Shown: positions 32,161 to 42,675 of the stretch, one piece after another
Numbering within the stretch: position 1 is the stretch's first letter
Layout: each line of letters opens with the position of its first letter
Source of the DNA: Paralithodes platypus
Lineage: Eukaryota; Arthropoda; Malacostraca; Decapoda; Lithodidae
Direction of reading: 5' to 3'
Assembly: GCA_032716605.1 (NCBI GenBank)
Contig: CM064571.1
Span: 12,655,720-12,719,719, forward strand
DNA: 64,000 bases
Translations under genes and position numbers: made by a program
Notes under the pieces: generated by a model
Databases searched by the model: none
What the model saw: the letters and a program-made list of their open reading frames with translations, nothing else
What the model was told of the DNA's origin: nothing

Positions 32161-33107
32161 CCTTGACCGATTGTAACGTGATATGCTAATTCCACTCTGC
32201 AATTAGCACATTCACGTTACATTCGCTCAGGTGCGCACACCTCGCCGATCTTGTTCGGACACCTCAGCTACGTATCTGCGATGGCAACGCCGATGTTCGA
32301 CGAGGAATCGTTCATTCATCGCAAGAATTTGTGCCTTTAAAAATTAATCTTATCACCTCGCCGAAGTAAACGCCGAACCATCGCTTGAATCGCCGAAGAT
32401 GTCGCAGAGCATACGGCGAGTTTTCTTTCATCCTCGCATGATTTCGCAAGATATTTTTGAAAATGTAACATGCCTCGCAGAGGTCATCGGCGAAACATCG
32501 CTCACTTCACCGATAACATCGCAGAAGGTCGGCGATTACGTCGCCGACATCGCCGACATCTTCGCCGAGTATAATTTGTCATCTGTTTGAAATGGTCAAA
32601 ATCGTGAACATCACACGTATTCTTGCGAATTTGACAAAATGAAGTCATCGGCGACGAAAATCGTGAGTTGTCGCACCAGTGGGAAAGGGGCATAAGACAT
32701 TCGGCCCATTAGTTTGGCGATTTTAAGACCTTTTGTGCCATACAGACCTCAAGAGCAGTTCACGGAGTTCCGGTGGAATTTTGTATATATTCCTATATTT
32801 TTTAATTTCCTCACTAGATCTTCACTAAACTTAAAAAACACTCCCTAGACCCCACTTCAAGATACATTTGTACATTTTTCGATAGAAAAATGTCCAGGCC
32901 GAAGGACGGTTTCTGTTAAGATTACAGACTCGCTATCGCTCGCCAGGAAAAAATCGACACCTAAATGGCACGAAAAGTCTTGATAATGATATCGAAATGG
33001 AACGAAAGGTTTAAATATCGACAAACGTCTTAAAATCTGAACACTAATGGGGCTAAACATGAGGAAGAAGGGGGACCAGAAAAACGACCCATCTACCCTT
33101 AAGTCCT

Positions 33108-33510
33108 CGTACACTCGACCAAGAAACAATCTCTACACTAACGCTCTAAACATTTTGGAAGTGGGTCGAAATCTTATGATAATGCCTCACAGACGTACGT
33201 TTCACCCGATTCATTCCGTTCACACTAGATTATTTACAGCTCACTATAGTCTGTTTATTTCCAGCTGATGGCAAATTGAATCCTTTACCAGCTGATTTCT
33301 CGATACTTAATGGCAAAATATGAAACTACTATGTCTCTACATCATCTTATGGCCCCGTTTTCATAATCAGCAACCTAGTTCACAACAAAATTTTCGTAAT
33401 AGCCGAGTAATTAAGATGAATATATGGCAATTTACCATCAGCTGGAACACAATTGACTATAGTGTAAAGATTGTTTATTGGTCGAGTGTACAGTCGGTAA
33501 TATTTCCAAC
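33108..33510. repeat. Inverted repeat (foldback-like) of unknown family
   Basis: GTACACTCGACCAAGAAACA (about 33109) recurs inverted near 33475-33495, and an inner pair at about 33262-33285 and 33420-33450 shares CCAGCTGATGG. The two arms are separated by about 130 bp. Confidence 0.5.
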
Positions 33511-33544
33511 TGGTCCAACGCTTCTTCTATTTATGGTATCAACC

Positions 33545-34114
33545 CGTTCTGTACCGGCGAAGTCTTTTTTTATCTTAAGGGAGCTCAGATGGTATTGTGC
33601 AGCGTAATTTACTGGTTCGTCTCAATGGTTTAAGGAGGGGGTTTAGTTTGCTCTGTAAACCTCTATCAAGCTTAAAAAAAAAACACCCACAAGACTCCCT
33701 TTGGTAATAAATGTTTACATTTTTCGGTAGAAAAATGTCCAGGCCGAAGGCCGATTTCTCTTCATATACAGGCTCGCTATCGCTCGCCAGGAAAACAATC
33801 GACACCTAAATGGCACGAAAGGTCTTAATATTGTCTAAGAACTGGGACAAAAGGTCTGAAAATCGCCAAACTAATGGGGCGAATGTTTTGAAATCCCATA
33901 ACTAATAGGGCTAAACATGAGGGAGGAGGAGGACTCGAAAAACCAAGTTCCTCCCCTTAATCTAGCTGTATTAGGACGATCTGTTGCAAGTTACGAGGGA
34001 TTTGTGCTGGTAAAACGCGTTAAGTGAGATAGTTCGAAGCCTGTTTATTGCTGAATAAAATCGTCTAATAGTAGCCAGAGTCAAGATAATACGACGGCGT
34101 TGCTTCAAAAGGGG
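33545..34114. mobile_element. Second copy of the CCCCTTCTGTACCG MITE, split by another MITE
   Basis: Left end CCCGTTCTGTACCGGCG; right end read inward CCCCTTTTGAAGC. The conserved internal block GTTAAGTGAGATAGTTCGAA (about 34018) identifies the family seen at 22751-22939. Element 33634-33956 lies inside. Confidence 0.55.
33634..33956 (-). mobile_element. TTAA-GGGG MITE
   Basis: 323 bp between TTAA at 33630-33633 and 33957-33960. Ends GGAGGGGG and, inverted, GGGGAGGAAC. Family order in reverse: CCTCTATCAAGCTT, AATGTCCAGGCC, GGCTCGCTATCGCTCGCC, GACACCTAAATGGCACG. Confidence 0.75.
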
Positions 34115-34273
34115 CTAAGCTTGGTACACTTATAGGTACGAAAAATACTAATGTCGAAAAAATCCAGATAGTGCATACCTAAAGTCTGTATAATTTATTT
34201 TCCCTTACTGCATATATACACTTTAACACTATATTAGTTTGAAATCTTACTGAGAATACGTTACCTTAGTTTA

Positions 34274-34621
34274 GGGGACAGTGGCTGTTTGTTTGGTCTA
34301 TTAATTCATTTATTCATATATTTGTTTTAAGTTTCCTCCCTAGACCTCCATCAAGCTTAGAAAAACACCCCTTAGACCCCCCTTCAAGATAGATTTGTAC
34401 ATTTGTTGGTAGTGGCCGGTTTCTCTTAAAATTACAGGCTCGCTTTCGCTCGCCAGGAAAAATACGATACCTAAATGGCACGAAAGGTATTAATATTGAC
34501 AACGAAATGGGGCGAAAGGTCTTAACATCGACAAACTAATAAAAGGAAAGTCTTAAAATCTAAAAACTAATATGTTAAAGACGAGGGAGAAGGAGGTCCA
34601 GAAAAGGCGAGTAGTACCCCC
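34274..34621 (-). mobile_element. TTAA-GGGG MITE
   Basis: Flanked by TTTA (34270-34273, decayed) and TTAA (34622-34625). Left end GGGGACAGTGGC; right end read inward GGGGGTACTACTCGCC, the latter nearly matching the copy at 9306. Same internal order as the other family members. Confidence 0.75.
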
Positions 34622-34634
34622 TTAAATGAAAGAA

Positions 34635-34779
34635 TAAATCGTGTTTGTATTTGTGTGTGGGCCTTTCTGTGTGGGTGTGTGTGTCTGCGTTGGTTGGTTA
34701 TTTACCGGTACGACGGCTCTGGTTGACTTCCTGGTTATTTACACCTGGATAAGTTAAAAAATACATGGGTCCTTTATTT
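34635..34779 (+). repeat. Direct repeat, left copy
   Basis: TTTGTGTGTGGGCC ... GGTTATTTACCGGTAC ... CCTTTATTT recurs at 35951-36082. The MULE-like element lies exactly between the copies. Confidence 0.7.
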
Positions 34780-35950
34780 GGGAGCATTTCATTTGGGCGA
34801 AATATTTGATTTGTTACTCTATCATTTGGGCGCCAGTTCACTATGCCATTTGGGCGACAACATATCAGCAATTCTGTGAAATGGTAACCATCATTTGGGC
34901 GAAATCAGAATACAGGAGAGACAGGAAGAAACGAGGCAGAGGGTTCATAATTAAGAGTAGCCGTAGGAACACATTGTTTCCTTGAGGATGTGATGTGCAA
35001 TATTCCAGGCTATAGACGGTGATCCCTATTTGCCGATTACGTAGTTGAGAATTACGTTTTGGAGGAGGCTAAGTTTCCACCATTGTTGTGGGCTGATGCA
35101 CCATCTATGGAGGGGAGTAATTTCACGCGCACTTCAACGATGTTATAAAGAAGTTACAAAGTGTCACTATATGAAGATCAGCACCTGTGCGAAGAAAATA
35201 TATAAGATAACCTTTTGTCTCGGATAGTTTAACAATTATGAGACAATATAAATGTCTCGCCGTCAGTTCATTGGCTCATGTGGCAGCAAATGTTCAGTCA
35301 TAACAGACATGTAAACAGAGTAAGTGCAGATATATAGAGTATGCAGATTTATATTTTTGTTTTACATGTTTTTGTACGAGATTATAAGTTCATTATGTGT
35401 TTTTACTTTCCACAGGCGATCTTGTTCTGCTTTAGTGCTGTACTTTATTTCTTTTCTACAAAATTATGAGTTCAGTATGTGCATTGTGTTCTTACTTTAC
35501 TGCTTTACATTCATTTTGTATTTTACTTTTCACTTGGAATCTGGTTCTGCTTTACTGAGGTGAAGAGCCAGAATTTGGGCAGACTACTATCATGCGCTTT
35601 ACACACACATCTGTTATTGATATAATTATTGTTTTATGATTTTACTACGTTTATTACGTACTTTTAATGAAATAATATATTTGTTTCAAGATTTTACTAC
35701 GCCTATCACATACTCCTTCAATGTAGGTGGTGAAATGTAGTTTGATTTACGTCAAGTAGTTTGTCATGATAAACATAATTACAGTGATAAAAGCCTGGCA
35801 GGGAACCGGTATGATTTTCACCCAATTGAAGTGTCGAGTACGTCAAAATGGAGCTTAACTTATCGCCCAAATGAAGAGATAAATGGCGCCCGTATGATAT
35901 GTTTATTTCACTCAAATGAAGTGCTTAATTGCCCAAATGAAATGCGCCCC
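34780..35950 (+). mobile_element. Degenerate MULE-like DNA transposon
   Basis: 1171 bp with 20-bp inverted ends (GGGAGCATTTCATTTGGGC versus GGGGCGCATTTCATTTGGGC) and 8-bp flanking duplications CTTTATTT (34772-34779, 35951-35958). Several further CATTTGGGCG words lie inside each end. The interior near 35045-35165 encodes, across two frames, a fragment resembling the C-terminal part of MULE transposases (EEAKFPPLLWADAPS, then FHAHFND in another frame). Target length and this fragment support a Mutator-like element; the coding signal is short. Confidence 0.6.
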
Positions 35951-36090
35951 CTTTATTTGTGTGTGGGCCTTTTCTGTGTGGGTGTGTGTGTCTGCGTGGG
36001 TTGGTTATTTACCGGTACAAAGGCTTTGGTTGACTTTCTGTTTATTTACACCGGGATAAATTAAAAACTACACGGATCCTTTATTGTATT
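35951..36090 (+). repeat. Direct repeat, right copy
   Basis: It repeats 34635-34779 with a few changes. Without the transposon the two copies would be a tandem pair joined at CTTTATTT. Confidence 0.7.
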
Positions 36091-36695
36091 ACCGAGTTAT
36101 CTGACTTTTGCAACACGCACACACATTGTTTGTATTATTGTTATTACACACGTACAGATGCACACACACGCACACACACACATATCTATATTATTATTTA
36201 ACACACATATACACACAGGGCAAACTATATATTTGTGTACATGTATTGCGTTCAGAGATATACGACAAATAAAGCACATTTGTTTTCGTTTACTATACGA
36301 TATCAGATACAGCTTCTCAGTTACCGTAACAATCAAATCAATTAAATACACAAATACATCAAATAATTATTTTCCATTTTTGTCCATACTGAATTGTGTT
36401 GTACTGTTATTTTACTATAGATTACATATTGTTAAATTATTTATAAGGGTTACTGACTGACTATAAATATACTTTTGTTGTGGTATTATAGTGTTCATGG
36501 TTTTGTTTTATATAGGTCTATACATATATAGGTCTATACATATATATATTTTTTTTTCCGGTGGGTAATTTGGACTAAAGTATCAAGTATCCCGGAAATT
36601 TGACAGCCATATTACCTTCCTCCTCGTGCTCTTAAAGACCCTAATGGTTATGACAATTGTTCCAGGCAGGGTGTCCGTGTGTCTCTGATGATGTG

Positions 36696-36767
<72 letters not shown>

Positions 36768-36839
36768 AATGCAACAAGCTATACTTCTCCCTTTTTTGCT
36801 TCCCTATCGAACTTTTCCTTCTCTATCCCTTGTTAGAGA
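36091..36839. other. Spacer with AC and GA microsatellites
   Basis: Mixed CA-rich sequence (36110-36215), TATATA-rich bits at about 36520-36550 and a long (GA)n at 36697-36765. No supported gene. Confidence 0.6.
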
Positions 36840-37960
36840 GAGTCACACAAAGTTACACAGATTACTCAGACCACACAGACCTTGCGGTCCCAACTAGGTG
36901 GTCCGGTCTTAATACTACTAGACAGGGACAGTGTATAATGGAAGAATAGGACAGTAAACTAGAAGGCTCTCTCTCCCCACCCTCCGATCCCTCCGGCTAA
37001 AAACCGTACCGGAAAATAGGATGAAGTATAACCTTATGGTTCAGGAAATGCCCACAAGGAAAGTTTATAATATAGTATAGGCAGAAATTAATTTGAAAGG
37101 TAAATTACACATGCCTGCTGATTACTTCATATTAATCTAATCTTCATTAGATGATCGTCCAGTCTTTTCTTAAACGTATCAACAGAATTACTGTTGACCA
37201 CCTCCCTTGGTAAACTATTCCACTCTTTAACCACATTGTATGTGAAGAAATTTTGTCACATCTAAGGATGCCTTTTTTCTAATTAATTTAATTCCATTAC
37301 CTTGGGTTGCAGCATTATTATTTATCGTGAACAGTGCACTGATATCTACTCTGTCAAATTCTTTAACCCTTCTTTGCCGGCGCCTGGCTATAGCCGGGCA
37401 AGAGAACCAAGGACTATGTGGCGGGGCCCGGCTATAGTCGCATGCAATTTTGAGCACGTAATGTGCTCTGAGAGAGAGCGGAGCGGTGGGAGGAGCGTAG
37501 GTTACCTCATGACCGTTCGCCACGGTGGCCGTGAAGCTACTGAGATGTACTCCGCCCTACTCCACCCTCCCTCACTCGTTTCACACGTAATAATGTTATG
37601 AAATGACCGTATTTTACCGATTTTGCCCTTCGGTTGCACGATCGTTGCAAGACAACCAATAATCGTAGAAGGATGGTTCTGGTGTCGTTGGAAAGCTCAT
37701 TTAACGCCCTATCAGGGATACATACTTGTATTACGCTCTGGCTCTTGTTTATGCATGAAAACGAGCACGGAAACAAGCTCGTTCACGGTAAAAAAAAAAG
37801 GCTGGGCGGCACAGTCAAATATACTCCACCACCTGCTCTTTGAGTGTTAAGTATCTTAAAACACTCGATAAGTTGGCCTCGCAATATCCTATTCTTTAGC
37901 GAGAACAAATTTATGTGTTTTAATCTTTCATATATGGCTGGAGAGAGAGAGATTTCGGTG
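36840..37960 (-). pseudogene. CR1-like LINE 3' portion (family C3), split by a TTAA element
   Basis: Minus-strand C-terminal RT region: YERLKHINLFSL (about 37895) and RGQLIECFKIL (about 37860), then, across the insertion, KEFDRVDISALFT (about 37345) and WNSLPREVVN (about 37205), ending near 37125. The 3'UTR extends to about 36840 and has solo relatives at 8370 and 16360. Joining 37362 to 37851 with one TTAA keeps the reading frame, so the interruption is secondary. One frameshift near 37240 indicates decay. Confidence 0.75.
37367..37846 (-). mobile_element. TTAA-flanked MITE (family M480)
   Basis: 480 bp between TTAA at 37363-37366 and 37847-37850. Left end CCCTTCTTTGCCGGCGCC; right end read inward CACTCAAAGAGCAGG. 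It matches the element at 4104-4581 in length, ends and interior (for example the GGAAAGCTCATTTAACGCC region), in opposite orientation. Short ORFs in it are not conserved. Confidence 0.85.
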
Positions 37961-37964
37961 AGAC

Positions 37965-38393
37965 TTTTTCTATTGCGGTAGACATATCGAAAGCCTTCGA
38001 TAGAGTCTGGCACAAATCTTCATTTTCTAAACTACCCTCCTTCGGTTTCTATCCCTCCATCTGTGCCTTTGTCTCTAATTTCCTTTCCGGCCGTTCCATA
38101 GCCGCGGTTGTGGACAGCCATCGTTCACTTCCTCACCCTATAAACTCCAGTGTTCCTCAGGGCTCTGTCCTATCTCCTATTCTCTTTCTAATTTTTATAA
38201 ATGATCTTCTCAACTGTACCTCAATTCCCATCCATTCATACGCAGACGACTCAACCTTACACTACTCCATTAGTTTTTCAGAACGCCCCAGCCAGCAATC
38301 CCTCAACGACAAACGTAATGAAGCCATATAACTCTTAAATTCTGATCTAAATACTATCTCCAATTGGGGCGGAGAAAACTTTGTTACCTTTAA
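37965..38393 (+). pseudogene. J1 LINE, first half of a split copy
   Basis: Plus-strand RT: DISKAFDRVWH (about 37980), GVPQGSVL region (about 38150), catalytic YADDS (38237-38251) and a partial thumb. One in-frame stop lies near 38328. The sequence stops at TTAA (38390-38393) and resumes after 51645. The order and frame across the junction agree with copy 1 at about 470-500. Confidence 0.85.
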
Positions 38394-38603
38394 CCCGGCA
38401 AGTGCAGATCTCCTCATAAGAGGTTTACCGGTGCGCTGCGGATCTCCTCATATAATCTCGGGTTTTGAAGGCGTACCAAAACCGCGGGTTTACAGCCAGG
38501 CGGCTACAAATTGGTGTGGCTGTAGTACAACTTGGCAACTCTCGATGCCACCCCGCCACACGCTCGGCCCGCACCCGACTCAAGCAGTACAGAAGCACTC
38601 GTC

Positions 38604-41566
38604 ATGGAGCCTAGACGTCCTTCACGCTCTCGCCCTGATGACACAACCAGCCCTCCTTCTGGTGGTGTCAGCGGCCGTGGAAGGCAGAGAGTAGCTGCTA
38701 AAGACCCGAGCTACCATTATTACGGCACGAGTAGCTCCGAGGATGAGGAATCTGCACGTAAAACACGTGCAAGCAGGGGCAGTGCACAGAGGTCATTGTC
38801 TTTCGGGGACACTGCCACGACCACCCAGGCAACTGCTACCACCACCACTTCAACCACTGCCACCACTACTACCGACGCAGGAGGCCGCCATTGGGCTGCA
38901 GGACCTGCGGGGGCCACTGGGAAGAGAGGGAAGGGCATGGGTAAGAATACTTCTACCTCTGCCACCACCACCATGCCACCACCACCACCACCAGCCGCCC
39001 CTGCCGCCTCTGCCACTGCCCCTGCCGGCCCTTCTGCCCCTGCCCCTGCTAAAGGGAAGAAAGGGACAAAGGGCATGGGTAAGAAAACCACTACCTCTGC
39101 CTCTACCACTGTGCCACCACCACCACCACCAGCCGCCTCTGCAGCTGCCCCTGCCGGCATTCTGCCCCTGTCCCTGCCCCTGCCCCTGCCAAAGGGAAGA
39201 AAGGGATGAAGGGCATGGGTAAGAAAACCTCTACCTCTGCCACTACCACTGTGCCACCACCACCACCACCACCACCAGCCACCCCTGCCGGCCCTTCTGC
39301 CCCTGCCACTGCCCCTGCCCCTGACCCTGCCCCTGACAAAGGGAAGAAAGGGACGAAGGGCAAGGCGACAAAGGCGACAGGGACCACCATAATATTGCCA
39401 TCCAGGACCTCTGCTGGCCCTGCAGGCCCTTCTGCCCCTGCTCCTGCCCCTGCCCCTGCCCCTGACAATGGGAAGAAAGGGACGAAGGGCAATTCGACAA
39501 AGGTGACCGGGACAACCATAATATTGCCTGCCTCTACCTCTGCCACACCCACCACTGATGCCCCTGCCGACCCTTTTGCTAGCCCTTCTGTCCCTGCCCA
39601 CAGGACACCTGCCCTATCGAGACGGACGACGCACCTTACTCCGTCGAAATACGCCGCCCTGCTGTTTCCTGATTCCCAGGATGATGACACGCAGAATTTA
39701 TACAATGACGACGTCGCCGCACGGGAGTCTGGGTGGGGGGGGGGGGGGGGGGGGCGCGTTGGTGGATAGTGAAAGTAAATCGGAGCAAAGTGCCGATAAT
39801 GAGGAGGGGCGTTCAAGTGAAGACGAGGGTGGCGAGGATGTGCTATATCGTGATCATGGCAGTGATTTGTCTGATGCTGGCGAAGACGCAGATGACATTC
39901 CCATCCCCGACGCCAATATCCATACATTTGTGTGGTCTGACGGGGCCGATTTTGTGCCTGATTTGCACCAGTTTGATGCTGGTAGGTCAGGTACAACTGC
40001 TGACTGGCCCTGTGATGACAACTCGAACGAGATAGATTTCTTGCTCGCCTTCTTCAACGTGCAGCTAATGTCATACATAGTTGCCCAAACCAACGCCTAC
40101 TACAGGTGGGTGTATAGCAAAATGGACGTTATTTCTCCAAGAGCGAGAATACGAAGCTGGGTAGATACGACTATAAATGAATTCATGACGTTCTTTGCCT
40201 AAGTGATGCTCATGCCTCTTTGCAAGAAGCATGTGCTTCAACATTATTGGAAGCACGACCCTCTGATCGCCACCCCAACTTTCAATAAGTTCATGACTCG
40301 TGACAGATTTGTGTTGCTGCTGAGATTTATGCACTTTTCAGACAATGAAAATCCTAACAGGATTGAAAAATATGGAAAGTTCGGGAGGTGTTCACCATGT
40401 TGCTGGCAAGATACAAGAAATATTTTTACCCCTTCAACAACTTGGTGATTGATGAGAGTCTCGTGCTCTTCAAAGGTCGTCTTGTGTTCAAACAATACAT
40501 CCCCTTGAAAAGGCACAGGTTTGGAATCAAGCTCTTCGTGTTGTGCGACTGTGAGACCGGTATAGTGCTTAACATGATTGTATACACAGGAACTGACATA
40601 GACGTGCCTAGTCGGTGCCAATGACCCCATGGGCATGTCAGGGGTCATCGTAAAGAAAATTATGGCACCTTACATGGGTAAGGGACACGTATTGTACACC
40701 GATAATTGGTATACTTCTGCTCTCTGCCAGTTTCTTCATGACAACAAAACGGGGTCATGTGGGACTGTCAGAAAGACAAGAAAGTCTATGCCAAAGTTCG
40801 TCAGTCACGCCATCCCACTTCCGAATCCCTACTCCAGTGACACACCTGATGATGATGAACTGGCACAAGAACACCGCGAGAGAAGGCAACGACAAAGGCG
40901 ACGAAGGGGGGCCGGCAAGTTCAAGATGCTGGAGAAGTCTGGGAAAGTGGTGGCTCTGAAGTGGAAGGACAAACGTGACGTTCATCTGCTTTCAACAGTC
41001 CACACAGGTGCCCAGGTCGACTCTGGTAAAGTCCACTTCCGCACCAAGAAAACCATCGAAAAACCCAACATGGTAGTGGACTACACCAAATACATGCACC
41101 TGGTGGACAAGTCAGATTGTCAACTTGCAGGTGTTGAGTGTCTGAGGAAGACTGTGAAATGGTATCACAAGCTCTTCCTCCACCTAGTCGACACCACGAT
41201 GCTCTACGCGTACAACCTGTGGCTTGTCAAAAAAGACATGGCTCCAAACATGAAACTAAACTTCCGGGAGTTCGTGTACAACATATGGTACCAACTCCTG
41301 GAAAAGTATGGCACCCCCACTACGAGCAATGTGTCATGGCGTGGTGAGAACGTCCCTGACTGCATCCAGGTGGGGGTCCAAAGGCACTATATCATCACAC
41401 GCAGAGAACTGGCACTCGTCACAAGCAGATGCAATGTCACGTTTGCAGCTACAGCACCAGGAGACCCAAGGACCCTAAAAAAGTCAGCACCATGTGCAAC
41501 GAGTGCAAGGTTGCTCTCTGCGTAGGTGACTGCTTCAGGGACTACCATATGTATAAAAACTATTGA
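38604..41566 (+). pseudogene. piggyBac-family transposase, multiply broken
   Basis: Start ATG 38604 (MEPRRPSRSRPDDTT); an in-frame ATG at 38532 is an alternative. The first about 390 codons are unusual: Pro/Ala/Lys/Thr-rich tandem units with KGKKGTKGMGKKT and TTVPPPPPP. Then come an acidic stretch and the piggyBac transposase domain: NEIDFLLAFFNVQL (about 40030), TRDRFVLLLRFMHFSDNE (about 40310), VIDESLVLFKGR (first catalytic Asp, about 40448), YTDNWYTS (second Asp, about 40700) and NMVVDYTKYMHLVDKSD (third Asp, about 41080). A cysteine-rich tail (CNECKVALC, about 41495) is in another frame. Lesions: frame changes near 39205, 39740 (G run), 40385, 40622 and 41478 (A run) and TAA at 40200. Confidence 0.85.
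38930..39520 (+). repeat. Coding tandem repeats in the transposase N-terminus
   Basis: Units of about 130 bp beginning AAGGGCATGGGTAAGAA (38934, 39072, 39208) with CCACCACCACC runs and CCTGCCCCTGCC runs, followed by two variant units at about 39345 and 39475 (GGGAAGAAAGGGACGAAGGG). They encode Lys/Gly blocks alternating with Pro/Ala blocks. Confidence 0.8.
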
Positions 41567-41661
41567 GTGCCGCTGCCCTGACTCTCGCTCGCCGTACCTG
41601 ACCTTACCTGACCTGATTACGCTTTTATGTCACTATTTGTTACCTCATAAATATATATATA

Positions 41662-41737
<76 letters not shown>

Positions 41738-41938
41738 ACACAAGTACAATATTATCTCTGTGATCTAATGTTATATGTATTTTTTTGTTCATATTAGAAA
41801 TATTTTGTATGTTATTCTCTTGTTTATTTCAACCTGAAATATATTGTAGTGTAAGAAAATAATCATATGTACATTCAGTCCTATGTTCATCTGACTTATA
41901 AAATAATAATAATAAAAAAAAAAAAAAAAACCCGGTAC

Positions 41939-42017
41939 AAGCTCATGTCATTGTATTCTTGCAATATGATATATTCTATGAATATTTCATATTGCTTGAA
42001 TACAATGACATGGGCTT
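41939..42017. other. Long stem-loop
   Basis: Left arm AAGCTCATGTCATTGTATTC ... pairs with GAATACAATGACATGGGCTT over about 38 bp with four mismatches and a loop of 3-4 nt. It could be a foldback insertion or an RNA hairpin near the end of the transposase transcript. Confidence 0.6.
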
Positions 42018-42074
42018 CTAAAAAAAAATATATATATCAAAATGTTTCTAAACATTATAAAACCTTCCCCATAA

Positions 42075-42160
42075 CCTCCTTCTGGATTCGAACCCACTAC
42101 CCTGGCATACCCTCAGAATCCCAATCCGTGACCTTACTGACAGCACAGCAGCTCATACAA
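42075..42160 (-). ncRNA. tRNA-like remnant
   Basis: Minus strand B box GGTTCGAATCC (42084-42094) in a T-arm-like context. The A box is poor and no cloverleaf can be drawn by eye. Possibly a SINE head or tRNA fossil. Confidence 0.35.
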
Positions 42161-42675
42161 TGTATCACCGAAAACTTGATCTGTACATTCTAGCTGTCAG
42201 TTGGATAAAAAACAAATTTTTATCCCACCAATTTACTTTAGTAAATTGATGGAATTATCAGCCCTATCATGCAAAGGCATATAAAACTATCTCTCTCAAA
42301 AATAAGTAAATTTTATAACTTTATTCCTTCAAAAATTGCCCAAACACTCCCCAACATTGCCCCTCTCAGTGTGACACCAGTCTTATCGCGCGGTCACTAA
42401 GCTAAACCCTTTCTCCACCCAACCACCCACCGTCTCTCTCTCTGAGTCGGCCCCTACAAACTCTGATAACGGGTTCATTTATAATACAAAATGCAAAAAA
42501 TAACCTTCACAAATACATTTGTATTGTATAATCTTGCAAACAATGAAGGACAAGTGTCCTTGTGTCGAATTTCCCCCTACATCCCTCTATATGTCACGCG
42601 TATATTCGATTATATAGTAATGCATGTCATACAAAATACCCCAAGTAAGTCTCGAATATACATTTGTATTGCGTA

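Larger units (their letters stand above)
29340..32692. mobile_element. Unidentified DNA transposon-like element with 45-bp TIRs
   Basis: The two ends are inverted copies over 45 bp with three mismatches: TGCCCCTTTCCCACTGGTG, then GACA, two variable bases and TCACGATTTTCGTCGCCGA. TAA lies on both sides (29337-29339 and 32693-32695), a 3-bp target duplication as used by PIF/Harbinger elements; this placement is tentative. About 500 bp next to each end are dense in TCGCCGA, TCGGCGA and CATCG words. The middle (29880-32150) holds other repeats and no transposase, so it is non-autonomous. Confidence 0.75.
29269..33098. mobile_element. Foldback-type TTAA-GGGG element, split by a 3.35-kb transposon
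   Basis: The left part 29269-29339 follows TTAA (29265-29268) and starts GGGGAGAAGGGTAGC; the right part 32693-33098 ends at TTAA (33099-33102) with an inverted version of the same end (the GACCAGAAAAACG block). The right part holds an AAGACATTCGGCCC block that continues the family order interrupted at 29339. The remaining sequence then turns round (GGCTCGCTATCG-type core inverted), so both outer ends are of the same type. Confidence 0.6.
41567..42675. other. PBLE interior downstream of the transposase
   Basis: A TA microsatellite (41655-41733), an A-rich run (41907-41930), a stem-loop (41939-42017), a tRNA-like block (42075-42160) and otherwise AT-rich sequence. No gene supported. Confidence 0.5.

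Noticed and set aside
34780..35950. A hAT element, because of the 8-bp target duplication
   Set aside because: hAT ends usually begin CAG or TAG; here ends begin GGG, and the coding fragment resembles MULE transposase.
38720..39996. Long Gly/Arg/Val-rich minus-strand ORFs
   Set aside because: They are antisense shadows of the Pro/Ala/Thr-rich transposase N-terminus, caused by its GC-rich triplet repeats.
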